A program made the translations under genes and the position numbers. The notes under the pieces were generated by a model. The model was not told the DNA's origin. It saw nothing but the letters and a program-made list of their open reading frames with translations, and made no database searches. Below, in pieces: positions 7,555-20,419 of a stretch of 55,225 nt of DNA. Every line of letters starts with the position of its first letter. Position 1 is the stretch's first letter. Source of the DNA: Saprospiraceae bacterium (GTDB taxonomy: Bacteria; Bacteroidota; Bacteroidia; Chitinophagales; Saprospiraceae); contig JADJYH010000050.1 in the NCBI GenBank assembly GCA_016719855.1, positions 1 to 55,225 on the forward strand, read 5' to 3'.

Positions 7555-8907
7555 ATGAAAAAAATCAACTGTTTCTGGTTTCGCCGTGACCTCCGTTTGG
7601 GAGACAACGCAGGGCTTTACCATGCCCTCAAGGCTGGGCTTCCCGTGCTTCCCGTCTTTATTTTTGACAAAAACATCTTGGACGATTTGGAGGACAAGGC
7701 TGATGCTCGGGTTACGTTCATTCACCAGCAAATCAGTAGGTTGAATGAGGAACTAAAGGCGTTTGGCTGTTCCATCTTGGTGAAATATGGGCGTCCAACG
7801 GAAGTCTGGGCGGAAATTGCGCAAGCCTACCAATTGAAAAGCGTGTTCACCAACCACGACTTTGAGCCTTACGCCCTGCAACGGGATGCAGCGGTGCAAT
7901 CGCTGTTGGAAGCTGCGGGCACTAGTTTCCACAGCTACAAAGACCATGTGATTTTTGAAAAAAACGAAGTGCTGAAGGACGATGGAAAACCCTACACGGT
8001 GTTCACACCATACAGCCGAAAATGGCAGGCGAAACTGGATACCCGGCGGTCTCATTTTACCACTGAAACTGGCGATCGGGTGGAAATTTCCTATTCCCTA
8101 AAGCCCTACCCTACCCTCAAATATGCGCCTAACTTTCTGAATATTAATACGTTGCTGATACCATCATTGGAAGAAATGGGCTTTACGGTTTCCAATTTGA
8201 CCTTCCCTTCGACATCGGTTGCACAGGGTATCATCCGCAATTACGACCAAACCAGGGATTTCCCTGCCTTGGATGGCACCTCTCGCCTTGGGCTACATTT
8301 CCGCTTCGGCACCATCAGTATTCGGGAAAAAGCGAGGAAGGCGCAACAACTCAATGCCACCTTCCTTAACGAACTTATTTGGCGGGATTTTTACGCCATG
8401 ATTTTAAGCCATTTCCCTCATGTGGTAGGCAAGCCGTTTCGACCGGAATATGACAATATACGCTGGCGCAATGACGAGCAAGAATTTCAAGCTTGGTGCG
8501 AGGGAAAAACCGGCTACCCGCTCGTGGACGCTGGGATGCGGGAACTCAATGCCACTGGCTACATGCACAACCGGGTACGGATGGTGGTGGCTTCTTTCCT
8601 CACCAAGCACTTGCTCATTGACTGGCGCTGGGGCGAGGCCTATTTTGCCAAAAAGCTCCTCGATTACGACCTCGCTAGCAACAACGGCGGCTGGCAATGG
8701 GCCGCTGGCTGTGGCACGGATGCTGCGCCCTATTTCCGCATTTTCAACCCGGAATCGCAGTTGCAAAAATTTGACAAGGAAATGAAGTACGTGAAAAAAT
8801 GGGTGCCTGAATTAGGCAAGACGGCGTATCCAGCTCCCATTGTGGAACACAAAATGGCGAGGGACCGGTGTTTGGCGGCGTACAAAATGGCGTTGTTGAG
8901 GGATTGA
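7555..8907 (+). CDS. phrB: Deoxyribodipyrimidine photolyase (class I cyclobutane-dimer type)
   Basis: This light-driven flavoenzyme reverses UV-induced pyrimidine dimers. The protein from MKKINCFWFRRDLRLGDN is 450 residues. The N-terminal alpha/beta antenna domain is followed by an all-helical FAD domain with WRDFY, GYPLVDAGMRELNATGYMHN, RMVVASFL and the block WQWAAGCGTDAAPYFRIFNP. The frame is open 16 codons further upstream to 7507, but I prefer the ATG at 7555 because photolyases begin immediately with the W-F-RRDLR strand. The gene converges on msrB, with a long TTGGGATA-word hairpin filling the gap. The frame is intact. Confidence 0.95.
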   Translation: MKKINCFWFRRDLRLGDNAGLYHALKAGLPVLPVFIFDKNILDDLEDKADARVTFIHQQISRLNEELKAFGCSILVKYGRPTEVWAEIAQAYQLKSVFTNHDFEPYALQRDAAVQSLLEAAGTSFHSYKDHVIFEKNEVLKDDGKPYTVFTPYSRKWQAKLDTRRSHFTTETGDRVEISYSLKPYPTLKYAPNFLNINTLLIPSLEEMGFTVSNLTFPSTSVAQGIIRNYDQTRDFPALDGTSRLGLHFRFGTISIREKARKAQQLNATFLNELIWRDFYAMILSHFPHVVGKPFRPEYDNIRWRNDEQEFQAWCEGKTGYPLVDAGMRELNATGYMHNRVRMVVASFLTKHLLIDWRWGEAYFAKKLLDYDLASNNGGWQWAAGCGTDAAPYFRIFNPESQLQKFDKEMKYVKKWVPELGKTAYPAPIVEHKMARDRCLAAYKMALLRD

Positions 8908-8999
8908 GTTATTGGGATATTGAGTTATTGGGATATTGGGTTATTGGGATATTGTGCATCACGAAATAACTCAATATCCCAATAACCCAATATCTCAAT
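8908..8999. repeat. 28-bp hairpin of TTGGGATA words between convergent genes
   Basis: Positions 8927-8954 pair with 8972-8999 over 28 positions; the only imperfect pair is G:T, which is allowed in RNA. The loop is 17 nt. Further copies of the same word precede the left arm. The hairpin fits between the stop codons of phrB and msrB and overlaps the msrB stop by a few bases. A bidirectional transcript-end role is likely, although neither strand shows a T tract. Confidence 0.8.
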
Positions 9000-9516
9000 T
9001 CTTCTCAAACCGCATGGAAGCTGAGTTCATGCAGTACCGAAGCCCTGTCGGTGGTGGCCCATCGTCAAAGACGTGACCTAAGTGACCATTGCAGACGGAG
9101 CAGCGGATTTCGGTGCGAACCATTCCGAGGCTGGAATCTTTAATTTCAGTGATGGCGTAATCATTGACAGCCTTGAAGAAACTGGGCCAGCCGCAGCCAG
9201 CGTCGAACTTGGTATCTGAATCAAAAAGTGGGGAATTGCAGCCACGGCAATAGTACCTTCCTGTTTCTTGGTTGTCCCAATAAGCACCCGTGAAGGGGCG
9301 CTCCGTGCCAGCCTGGCGAAGCACTGTGTATTCCATCGGGGAAAGTTCTGCTTTCCATTGTTCTTCCGATTTTATGACCTTAGGAATGGTGTCCCCCGTG
9401 GTTGTAAAGACGAACGGCTGGGAAGGGTCTGATTGGCTTTTCATGGTCTGAGCATGGTTGCAGGAAGCAGAAAGCATGATGACCGAGGTCAGGAAAATGA
9501 CTGCTATGATTTTCAT
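8995..9516 (-). CDS. msrB: Peptide methionine-R-sulfoxide reductase MsrB, probably exported lipoprotein
   Basis: The enzyme reduces methionine-R-sulfoxide in proteins. The 173 residues comprise a hydrophobic leader ending in LSASC (C19), suggesting a lipoprotein. The lipobox is imperfect, with Ser at -3, so plain secretion is possible. The MsrB domain follows, with zinc ligands C90, C93, C139 and C142 and the catalytic cysteine C162 in RYCMNSASM. Family blocks FTGAYWDN, GCGWPSFF and GHLGHVFDDGP are all present. An exported MsrB would repair oxidised envelope proteins. The frame is intact, and the gene ends inside the convergent hairpin shared with phrB. Confidence 0.94.
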   Translation of the reverse strand: MKIIAVIFLTSVIMLSASCNHAQTMKSQSDPSQPFVFTTTGDTIPKVIKSEEQWKAELSPMEYTVLRQAGTERPFTGAYWDNQETGRYYCRGCNSPLFDSDTKFDAGCGWPSFFKAVNDYAITEIKDSSLGMVRTEIRCSVCNGHLGHVFDDGPPPTGLRYCMNSASMRFEKN

Positions 9517-9608
9517 TATGGAGATGTTTTAGTGAACCAGCAAAACATACGCAATGAAATCCAGTTTCGGTTGCGCCTGTTAAGGATTTTATAAAAACCC
9601 CTTGACAA

Positions 9609-10108
9609 TCAATGACTTGCCAGCACCATCGTCCAATATGGCCCAGCGGTTCCAACGCCTATCTCCGTAATTTTTGGATCCATCAGGTTCTCGCAATGGG
9701 TAGCGCTTTCCTTCCAGGCTTTGAGGGCTTCCTCTTCTGTCGCTCCTCCTTTCAGCAGGTTTTCCGCATAAAATGTATAAACATAGCCCTCGGCAGTGAT
9801 GCGCTCATCCACGAATGAACCATTCGAACCGGTATGACTGAGTTTGTTGTTGGCATTCATGTCCTGGGAGTGCTTGATGGCCACTGTTTCCAGCGTGTCG
9901 TTCCAAGAAACGGGTACAGTCGCAGCGTAACTTTTGCCGCCACAGGACTCGCCTTTTGACCTAAATTCATTTACCAGTTCCACCAACTTTACCTTGTCTG
10001 GATTGGCGGGCGCATCAGGGAAAAAGGTGCTGCCGTCATCGCCTTTGTTGCTGCAAGCGGCCAAGATGATGCCCGAAAGCAGCAAGAATGAAAAAATGTT
10101 CTAGTCAT
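9609..10108 (-). CDS. CAP/SCP-domain lipoprotein (start frame-shifted)
   Basis: The mature part is a CAP (cysteine-rich secretory protein/PR-1) domain: LVELVNEFRSKG, VAIKHSQDMNANNKLSHTG, AENLLKGGATEEEALKAWKESATH and ITEIGVGTAGPYWTMVLA. The likely catalytic/metal histidines sit in SQDM/LSHTG and ESATHC. Functions across the family vary and I make no specific claim. The frame as written opens only at a TTG (10085). Adding one T to the T6 run (10091-10096) restores an ATG at 10108 and gives MTRTFF followed by SFLLLSGIILAAC, a textbook lipoprotein signal. I annotate that start and treat the break as a likely homopolymer error. Confidence 0.85.
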
Positions 10109-10203
10109 TGAATTAGTTTTTTTTGAGAATATGCCCATGCAAAGGAAGGGAATTTGGACTAAGACTTCCCATCAATATTAAACTCAGAAAGTCTTTTGCC
10201 GAA

Positions 10204-12187
10204 TCATTTTGCCAACTTAACAACCACATCCACCTTTCGGTTTTGCCATTTTGGGCGACCGTCGTTGTTCTCGCCCTTGCCTTCGATATAGATTTTGTCC
10301 ACTCGAATCCCCTTGTTCTTCAACAAGACCCCAATGGCTTTCGCCCTTTTTTCAGATAAAACCAGGTTGTAAGCGTCCGAACCAATATCGTCGGCATATC
10401 CAACGATTTCTACGCTTTCGATGGTCTTTCCATTGAAGCCATTTTTGAAAAAATCTTCCAATTTCTCAATATCCGTTGGTTTTAGCTCTGCCTTGTCAAA
10501 GTCGAACAAGATTTCCTGGTGTACCTCGTTGGTCGGAATCTTTGCAGGTGTAGGCACGCCTTTTTCCACCAAAAGGTCGCCGGTATAAGCGGGCAGCCGA
10601 AAGAGCGGGTCAAGCAGCAGGTTCAAATGGAACGAGGTGCGGTTCTCCCATTTCGGTATTTCAAATCTGTGCTTATACAATATGGTAGTCATCGGCCCTG
10701 ATTTCCACGTCCAAAGTGTCGTTCGCCTTCAGGCAAAGAAAAAACCGCCCCTCGTCATCCGTTTTAATGGGCAAACGGTGCTTAGCCATCACCGTGCAGG
10801 GCACAGGCACATGGGTGATAGAGTCCCGCACGTAGCCCTCCACATAGGTAATCGGGTCGCTCGAAAGCTGATTTGGCAGGTCAAATTTGTAGATGTCCAT
10901 GCCGCCATGCCCGCCCTTGCGGTTGGAGGAAAAATAACCAGATTTGCCGTCCGCCGTCAGGAAGATGCCAAGCTCCCGATAGGCGGAATTGACGGGCATC
11001 CCCAAATTGCGGGCAAAGCTCCAACTGCCGTTCACCTGCAACCTCGACACAAAAATATCCTGTTCGCCGAGGCCAAGATGGCCCGTGGAGGAGAAGTAAA
11101 GCACCTTCCCATCGTTCGTGATGAACGGGGCTTCCTCATCGCCGGTAGTGTTGATGTTCGACCCGAGGTTGGTGGGTTGGCCCCAACGGCCATCCACATT
11201 CGCTGAGCTCACCCAGATGTCCGTGCCGCCCAATCCTCCCTCCCGGTTGCTGGCAAAGTAGAGGGTGTTGCCATCGCAACTGATGCTCGCTTGCGACTCC
11301 CACGAGCCGCTGTTGGCGTAGCCGTTGACGGGGCCAGCCTCGGTGATTTGACGGCCATCGGTCACGGCTTCCCAAATGTCGCAAGTGCCCAGCACCTCCG
11401 TTCGTTGGCAAGCGGTGAAGAACAAACGGCGGCCATCCCGCACCATTGTCACCATGCCCTCGTTCTGGCTGGTGTTGAAGTCGCTGACTGGTTCCGCCGA
11501 TTTCCAATCGCCCCTGGGGCGGGTAGCCATGAAAAGGTTTTCGTCTGCATCCTCATCTTTTTTACTGGTAAAATACATCGTATTGCCATCGTTGGTGAGG
11601 TACGGGAAGTATTCGTTCGCCCCAGTGTTGATGCCGCCGCCAAGGTTGACAACCTCGCCGATGTTCAGGAACTGCAACGAATCCGTTGCCGAACGACAAG
11701 AGCGCAGGTTGTTTTCCAATTGTGCGTAATAGCTTTCCTCCACTTTCCGCTCTTCCAAGCCATTGTAGGCAAACATGGTGGCCGGCACAGTTTTCAAGCT
11801 GTCAAATTGTTCAAAATACTTTAAGGCCTGCGTGTACTTGCCGCATTGGTAGTAGATTTTGCCACATTCAAAGTACAGGGCACGAGAGAAATTGGGGCTG
11901 TTTTCAAGTGCCTTCACATAATATGTTGATGCTTCCTCCAACTCGCCCATCAGCTCGTATACATCTCCCGAACTACGCAGTGCTGGCGAAAAAATCAGGA
12001 ATTTCTTCAACACTTTTTTGAAATGGGACAGTGCTTCCCGGAATTTCATTTGGAGCAAGGCCACTTCACCCTCGTGGTGTATTTGGGCGTATTCGTCAGG
12101 AATGATTTGTATGGAAACGGGTTCCTGCTGCGCAAACAGCGGTAAAAGCAAAAGCAGAAAAGATGTGGTAAGTAAAAGTTTCGACAT
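10204..12187 (-). CDS. PorE-like TPR / PD40 / carboxypeptidase-regulatory / OmpA protein (one frame shift)
   Basis: After a signal peptide (MSKLLLTTSFLLLLLPLFAQ) come TPR helices (about residues 25-150) and a PD40/WD40-like propeller (about 180-430) with repeated xLYFASNREGGxGGxDIW blocks. Next is a CarboxypepD-regulatory-like segment (EGYVRDSITHVPVPC), then a C-terminal OmpA domain (EILFDFDKAELKP, IVGYADDIGSDAYN, ENNDGRPKWQNRKVDV). This order matches PorE, a peptidoglycan-linked component of the type IX system in Porphyromonas. Similar architectures are common in Bacteroidota, so the functional call is an inference. The frame changes once near 10684, fixed by one base. The ATG at 12187 is chosen because the signal peptide begins there. 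Confidence 0.85.
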
Positions 12188-12340
12188 TGCTTTGGGTGTG
12201 TGAACGACAAGGGACGCAGCAACAAATAACGTTCTTTCAGCGGTGCTGTTCCAAATTTCTTGTTGCTTTATGTGGGAAGTCATCCTATTTTTTCAAAAAA
12301 CGTACCGTTTGGCAATTAATATGGAAATGGTTTTCACGGC

Positions 12341-12378
12341 AAAAAAAATGGCCGGCCCCACAAAGGAGGTCGGCCATT
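12341..12378 (-). terminator. Terminator of the TonB-dependent receptor gene
   Basis: Read on the minus strand, AATGGCCGACC pairs with GGCCGGCCATT (one bulge) and is followed by a run of eight T. It lies 20 nt past the receptor stop. Confidence 0.85.
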
Positions 12379-12398
12379 CGGCAATGATTGAATGCCTT

Positions 12399-15134
<2,736 letters not shown>

Positions 15135-15524
15135 TCTTTTTTAGTGAGAAAATGTAATTCTTGCGGCGTAAAATTAACACGGTAATTGAAAAACCCAACT
15201 TTAGGGGCGCAAATTGCCAAAATATTCTTTCGGTAATTCTTTGATTGAAAAGAGCTAGATGTCATCCATTTTGGCGTCTGCCACTTATTGTTTGTATTAC
15301 GTTAATTTAGAACTCCTATCCAAACAGGCATTAGTACCCATAAAAATTCGAAAATCAATAAGCATGGATTATCATTTGGCACCCTTGGCAGCAAGCGTCA
15401 AATCAGAATTATAATAAGGCCAAACGCATTCAAACTGTTGAAAAAAAACTTCCTTTGCAGCCTATGATTTGAGCCGGTAAATCATGGGTTGGAACTGAAA
15501 CCTAACAATCAAAATCTAAGATAA
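15135..15524. other. Divergent intergenic region between the TonB receptor and galM
   Basis: This 390-bp A/T-rich stretch must hold the promoters of both divergent genes. I found no exact TAnnTTTG with a well-spaced TTG on either strand. No RNA gene or strong hairpin is seen. Confidence 0.4.
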
Positions 15525-16691
15525 ATGAGCCAATTCAAAATAGCAGCATTGTTAACTTACCTGGTTTCGTTGATTGCATGCCATTCTGACCCATCTTCCA
15601 CACAACCACCACAAGCTGAAAAAATGAAATCGAAAATAACGAGAATGCCTTGGGGCAAGCTTCCAGACGGCACTGCGGTTGACCTTTATGTTTTAACCAA
15701 CAAAAATGGCCTGGAGGCCAAAATCACCAACTACGGCGGCATTGTGGTTTCGCTGAACACGCCCGACCGCAACGGCAAAATGGAGGATGTGGTGCTTGGC
15801 TACGAAAAGCTCGATGAGTACGTGAAAGACAATCCGTACTTTGGGTGCATCGTGGGCAGGTACGGCAACCGCATTGCCAAGGGCCGGTTTGAATTGGATG
15901 GCAAAACCTACCAATTGGCAAAAAACAATGGCGAAAACCACTTGCATGGTGGATTGAAAGGCTTTGACAAAGTTGTTTGGGAGGCCGTGCCAGATACGGC
16001 TGGGGAAGCCAGCTTGAACTTGTCTTACGTCAGCCCCGACATGGAAGAGGGCTACCCTGGCAACCTCGAAGTTAGGGTGGTTTACACCCTCACCGACAAG
16101 GATGAACTGAAAATCACCTATTTTGCTACCACAGATAAACAAACGCACGTGAACCTCACCCATCACGGTTATTTCAACCTGACTGGTGGTGCAAAACGGG
16201 ACATTTTGGCGCATGAACTGAGCATAAACTCCAGTGGTTTCTTGCCAGTGGACAAAGGGCTGATTCCCACAGGCGAACTTCGTGGCCTCGGGGGCAGCCC
16301 GTTCGATTTTCGCAAGCCCAAGCCCATCGGCAACGACATCAATTTTAACGACATCCAACTCGAAATAGCGGAGGGTTACGACCACAACTGGATACTATCA
16401 AATCCTCAATCAGCCAAGGAGCCGGGCCTTGCAGCTACACTTCACGACCCCGAAAGTGGCCGTTACATGGAGGTTTTCACGACTGAGCCGGGCATCCAGT
16501 TTTACTCCGGCAACTTTCTGGACGGCAAATACAAGGGCAAAGGTGGTGTGGTTTACCAAGACCGCTGGGGGCTTTGCCTCGAAACGCAGCACTTCCCAGA
16601 CACGCCCAACCGTCTGATTTTCCCATCAACCGTACTCCTGCCGGGAACGCACTATTCCTCCACAACGATTTATCAATTTTCGGTGAAATGA
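15525..16691 (+). CDS. galM: Galactose mutarotase (aldose 1-epimerase), lipoprotein
   Basis: The enzyme interconverts alpha and beta anomers of galactose or glucose. The 388-residue protein starts with a lipoprotein signal (LVSLIAC, with L at -3), so it acts in the periplasm or at the outer membrane. Family blocks are ITNYGGIVVSL, GRYGNRIAKGRF, NHLHGG (substrate histidine), VNLTHHGYFNL (catalytic histidine) and LETQHFPDTPN (catalytic glutamate region). Its length is usual for the GalM family plus signal peptide. It faces away from the TonB receptor gene, which fits sugar uptake, but the pairing is only suggestive. The frame is intact. Confidence 0.94.
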   Translation: MSQFKIAALLTYLVSLIACHSDPSSTQPPQAEKMKSKITRMPWGKLPDGTAVDLYVLTNKNGLEAKITNYGGIVVSLNTPDRNGKMEDVVLGYEKLDEYVKDNPYFGCIVGRYGNRIAKGRFELDGKTYQLAKNNGENHLHGGLKGFDKVVWEAVPDTAGEASLNLSYVSPDMEEGYPGNLEVRVVYTLTDKDELKITYFATTDKQTHVNLTHHGYFNLTGGAKRDILAHELSINSSGFLPVDKGLIPTGELRGLGGSPFDFRKPKPIGNDINFNDIQLEIAEGYDHNWILSNPQSAKEPGLAATLHDPESGRYMEVFTTEPGIQFYSGNFLDGKYKGKGGVVYQDRWGLCLETQHFPDTPNRLIFPSTVLLPGTHYSSTTIYQFSVK

Positions 16692-16759
16692 GTGGCGACT
16701 TTGGTTTTAAGGCTGGCAATTTTTTGTTGAAACTGAAATTCACAAAATTTCAGAAGCGC

Positions 16760-16767
16760 TATCTTTG
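16760..16767 (+). promoter_or_regulatory. Candidate -7 box for the 3-hydroxyacyl-CoA dehydrogenase gene
   Basis: TATCTTTG matches TAnnTTTG and lies 43 nt before the start codon. No clearly spaced -33 TTG is visible. Confidence 0.45.
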
Positions 16768-16809
16768 CCCTCCAATTTTTAACATCTGATTTTCAAAAAG
16801 CAATTTCAA

Positions 16810-17706
16810 ATGAAGAACATCACAGTAATCGGCGCAGGTACCATGGGCAACGGAATCGCCCATGTTTTCGCCATGAACGGGCACAAGGTCAATCTGGTTG
16901 ACGTGTCGCAAGATGCGCTCGACCTGGCCTTTGCCAATATTTCAAAAAATCTCGACAGGATGGTGTCGAAGGGCCTGCTCACCGAAGCGCAAAAAGCGGA
17001 GACGTTGTCGAATTTGGAAACTTTTACCGACCTCAAACCCGCTGTCACAAAAGCGGAGATGGTCATTGAGGCTGCCACTGAAAACATGGAGCTGAAGCTC
17101 AAAATCTTTCGTCAAATGGACGAACAAGCACCCTCCAGGGCCATTTTGGCAACGAACACCTCCTCGATTTCCATCACAAAAATTGCGGCTGTCACCAGCA
17201 GACCCACCCAAGTGATTGGGATGCACTTCATGAACCCCGTGCCGGTGATGAAACTGGTGGAAGTGATTCGTGGTTACGCCACTTCCAACGAAGTGACACG
17301 GACAGTAATGGAAATGAGCCGAATTCTTGGCAAGGTGCCCGTGGAAGTGAACGACTACCCCGGCTTTGTGGCCAACCGCATCCTGATGCCGATGATCAAC
17401 GAGGCGATTTACTCGCTCTTCGAAGGCGTAGCAGGTGTGGAGGAAATTGACACGGTCATGAAACTCGGCATGGCCCATCCAATGGGGCCGCTCCAATTGG
17501 CCGATTTTATCGGACTGGACGTTTGCCTGGCAATTCTGAAAGTCCTGCACGAGGGCTTTGGCAACCCAAAATATGCACCTTGCCCGCTTCTGGTCAACAT
17601 GGTTGCTGCTGGGAGGTTGGGCGTGAAATCTGGCGAAGGTTTCTACCGCTACAAAACAGGTACGAAGGAGCTGGAAGTGGCTGGCAACTTCAAGCAATTG
17701 ACCTAA
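16810..17706 (+). CDS. hbd: 3-hydroxybutyryl-CoA dehydrogenase
   Basis: The protein oxidises L-3-hydroxyacyl-CoA (typically C4) to the 3-keto form with NAD(H), in fatty-acid degradation or butanoate metabolism. Its 298 residues match single-function enzymes. The Rossmann motif GAGTMGNGIA is followed by an acidic NAD-selecting VDVS. Conserved catalytic-region blocks are ATNTSSISI, GMHFMNPVPVMKLVE (catalytic His) and NDYPGFVANRILMPMINEA; the C-terminal domain shows HPMGPLQLADFIGLD and KSGEGFYRY. No other beta-oxidation gene adjoins it, so its exact pathway is open. The frame is intact. Confidence 0.94.
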   Translation: MKNITVIGAGTMGNGIAHVFAMNGHKVNLVDVSQDALDLAFANISKNLDRMVSKGLLTEAQKAETLSNLETFTDLKPAVTKAEMVIEAATENMELKLKIFRQMDEQAPSRAILATNTSSISITKIAAVTSRPTQVIGMHFMNPVPVMKLVEVIRGYATSNEVTRTVMEMSRILGKVPVEVNDYPGFVANRILMPMINEAIYSLFEGVAGVEEIDTVMKLGMAHPMGPLQLADFIGLDVCLAILKVLHEGFGNPKYAPCPLLVNMVAAGRLGVKSGEGFYRYKTGTKELEVAGNFKQLT

Positions 17707-17774
17707 AAGCAATTGAATGCGGCGGCGAATGGGATTCAAGTTATGTTCCCCAATCGCCGCTGCATCAGTTTATA

Positions 17775-20173
17775 CTATCGCTGTTTCAGCAATTTTATAG
17801 GCAAGCCCAGCTCGCCATTGTTCACGATTTGAGTAAAATAAACTCCTTCGCCCAAATCACTTCCAACCGAAATCCTTCCAACTGAACCTTCCAGTTTTTG
17901 CATTTCAACTATTTGTCCTAAAGCATTATAAATCAACAGACTAGCTTCACCTTTCCAATCTTTGATATCATAGTTTAGATTAAAATGGGTGCTGGATGGA
18001 TTGGGTGATACTACGATTGAAACTCCATTCCGAAATAAATCAATTGCTCCACTTGGTGGGTTAGCATCATAGACTTCGAAGAAATCCACGCCCGCTTCTA
18101 CAGCATCGATAAAATTTGGATCGGAATCGCCAACTTCAAAAATAACCATCATCTGGTCGGTAATGGGCAACAATGAGGAAATGTCAATTTCTGACGATTC
18201 CCAGGTTGGCGGTAAGAACAGGTTGGTGAAGGAAATCTCCTTTATCACAATCGTTTGGTCGCCATTTGCTAGTTTCACAATCAACTTGTCGCTGCCCAAA
18301 GCTGCTCCATTGGTGTTCACATTGAAAAACCAAGTTTTAAATTTCAAATGCGGTGCGTTCATCGAGGACAAATCCATCAGCGGGGAAATCAACCTGGTAG
18401 TGCCTGAAAGTTGAAGTCCATCGAATAGGTCAGCAACATTTCCAGTAACGTAGCTTGAGTTACCAGGGTCTTCAGCTGAGTCAGCGCCAGACTGAATTGG
18501 ATAAGGTACCTGAGGAGGGAAACCTCGACAGGCGTTCCACGCTCCCATTTGCCTTGTGGGGCATCACCATTGATTAACCAACCAAGGTCTAAGGAGAAAA
18601 TGTCTTCGTAGCCCCTTGCAATTTCGAGGGTCAAATTGCCACTTGATTGGTCAATCTGCTCGGCAGACAAAACGCCAGCTTTGTAGCCCCATTTTCCAGC
18701 AAAAACATCGTAATCACCATTGTAAAACTGTTGAACCGAAAATTTACCATCTGAATCAGTGGTCAAGTTGTACTCGAAATCGGCGTTGATAAGCTGGACC
18801 TTAGCATCAACAATCGGCAACCCAGTACCCTCTTCTACAACCGTCCCACCAAATACAAATGATGGTAGCGGCTCCAACGCTACATCTAGCAAGGTAAGCT
18901 CCCCATTTGCCAAATCAATGGAAATAGTCTTGGGCTGATAGCCTGCTTTTTTTATCAAAACTTCATAGGTTCCGGCGGTTGCCAAACCTGTTTTATAATT
19001 GCCAACAAGGTTAGACAACGTGTTTGCCAATTCGCCCACAATTTCGATGGTCGCACCGTTCAAACCAGTGGTCGTCACGGCGTCCGTTACTTTACCTTCG
19101 AGGTAGCAAGCCCTGACATAATTTGGTTGAAGAATATACAGCCCATTGCCAATATCCGAAACCAGTATCAGCCCACTCGGCAAAAAGGGATAAGCACCCC
19201 AAGCGCCAGCAAACCCAGTGCTGGTAGGGATATAGGTGTCAAAATTGGCGATTTCCACAAGGTTGTCAGGCCTAGAACCATCCACAATTATACAGCCATC
19301 CGTGTAATACGAAATGATTAAATAGTCATCCCAAACATGCACATTATGTGGGATAACCCCGCTGCCAAGCGTTTCTAACGGCCTGAACTGGTCCAGCGTA
19401 ATAATATTGGCGGGATCGGAAACATCGTAAGAACCAACAGGCGCATCGCTAACTTCATCTGTTGTGAAAAGGATATTGCTGTCATCTGAAAGCCAACCAT
19501 TGTGTGTAAAGTGTCCGTCAGTTTGTTGGCTGCCCAAGGCAACTGGGTTCGATTTATCAGTGACATCGTAAATGGTAAAATTACCATTGTAAATCTCAAA
19601 GCTATAAGCGAGGTTGTCGCGCCCAAAGGAATCGTGTGCGTAGATTGCCGGCCCCTTCCCAACGTAAATGGGGTTGTAAGGGTCAGTATTCAAGTCTGCA
19701 AACAGAATTCCCCCACCGTTGAGGTTGCTCCCATTTAGGTATAAATAGCCGAGGTCATCAATAAAAAGCGAGTGGATGGTTGCAAGCGTGCCAAGCCCGG
19801 GTATGCTTGGCGCCCAATAATGGTAATCCACCGAATTTGGCAGGTTTGCAAGGTCAATGACCAGTAAGCCACTTCCTGTCTCGTTTGTTGCATAGGCATA
19901 ATGGCTCCAAGTCTTTATTTCCCGCCAATTGGACAGCGGGCCTGGCACCAGAGTGCTTTCCACAGGATTGGAAGGGTCAGCTAAACTTACTATGGAAACG
20001 CCATCATAAGTGCCAACCAGTGCATATTCTGCTCCATCGGGCGCACTGTATCCCCAGATATTGCTGAGTTCTACATCATAAGAAAGAGAGCCTACCAAGC
20101 TCATGTTCAGTTGAGCAAATGAGTAGTTGGCACAAATCAGCAAAATCAAAATCGGTAAAATCTTTTTTTTCAT
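17775..20173 (-). CDS. Secreted LVIVD-repeat (choice-of-anchor B) protein with T9SS tail (one frame shift)
   Basis: After the signal peptide MKKKILPILILLICANYSFA comes a beta-propeller-like region of LVIVD type: IWGYSAPDGAEYALVG, VSIVSLADPSNPVE, LLVIDLANLPN and FTIYDVTDKSNPVALG. These are typical of choice-of-anchor B family proteins. Two CarboxypepD-regulatory-like domains follow (EGKVTDAVTTTGLNGATIEI; FGGTVVEEGTGLPIVDAKV). An immunoglobulin-like part ends in a T9SS type A tail (SPNPSSTHFNLNY...GVYFTQIVN). The frame moves once between 18548 and 18389, in the segment after GKWERGTPVE. The ATG at 20173 is preferred over an upstream one because the signal peptide begins there. The likely role is a surface structural or binding protein; the ligand is unknown. 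Confidence 0.85.
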
Positions 20174-20342
20174 AATTGGATGATTTGATAAACAGTAGAT
20201 ATTGGTCAGACGGTTAGAGACGGAGAAAAAGTTGCGCATTTGTCCGCCCCTTTTACCCATAAATAACCTGTCGCAAACCTACCCTATGATGTCTGAGTTT
20301 TGGTAAAACCTCTACTAGCTTCCTTCATTTTTAGATAAATGC

Positions 20343-20373
20343 AAAAAAATCCCGCCTCCAGAAGAATGCGGGA
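20343..20373 (-). terminator. Terminator of the sigma/anti-sigma operon
   Basis: On the minus strand TCCCGC pairs with GCGGGA and is followed by seven T. It lies about 50 nt past the stop of the membrane protein gene. Confidence 0.8.
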
Positions 20374-20419
20374 CCTAATAATGAAGAGAATAAAGGTTAG
20401 TTCACACCATGTGGGGAAA

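Noticed and set aside
8908..8999. CRISPR-like array of TTGGGATA words
   Set aside because: The words are 8-15 bp, directly adjacent and palindromic; there are no unique spacers and no cas genes.
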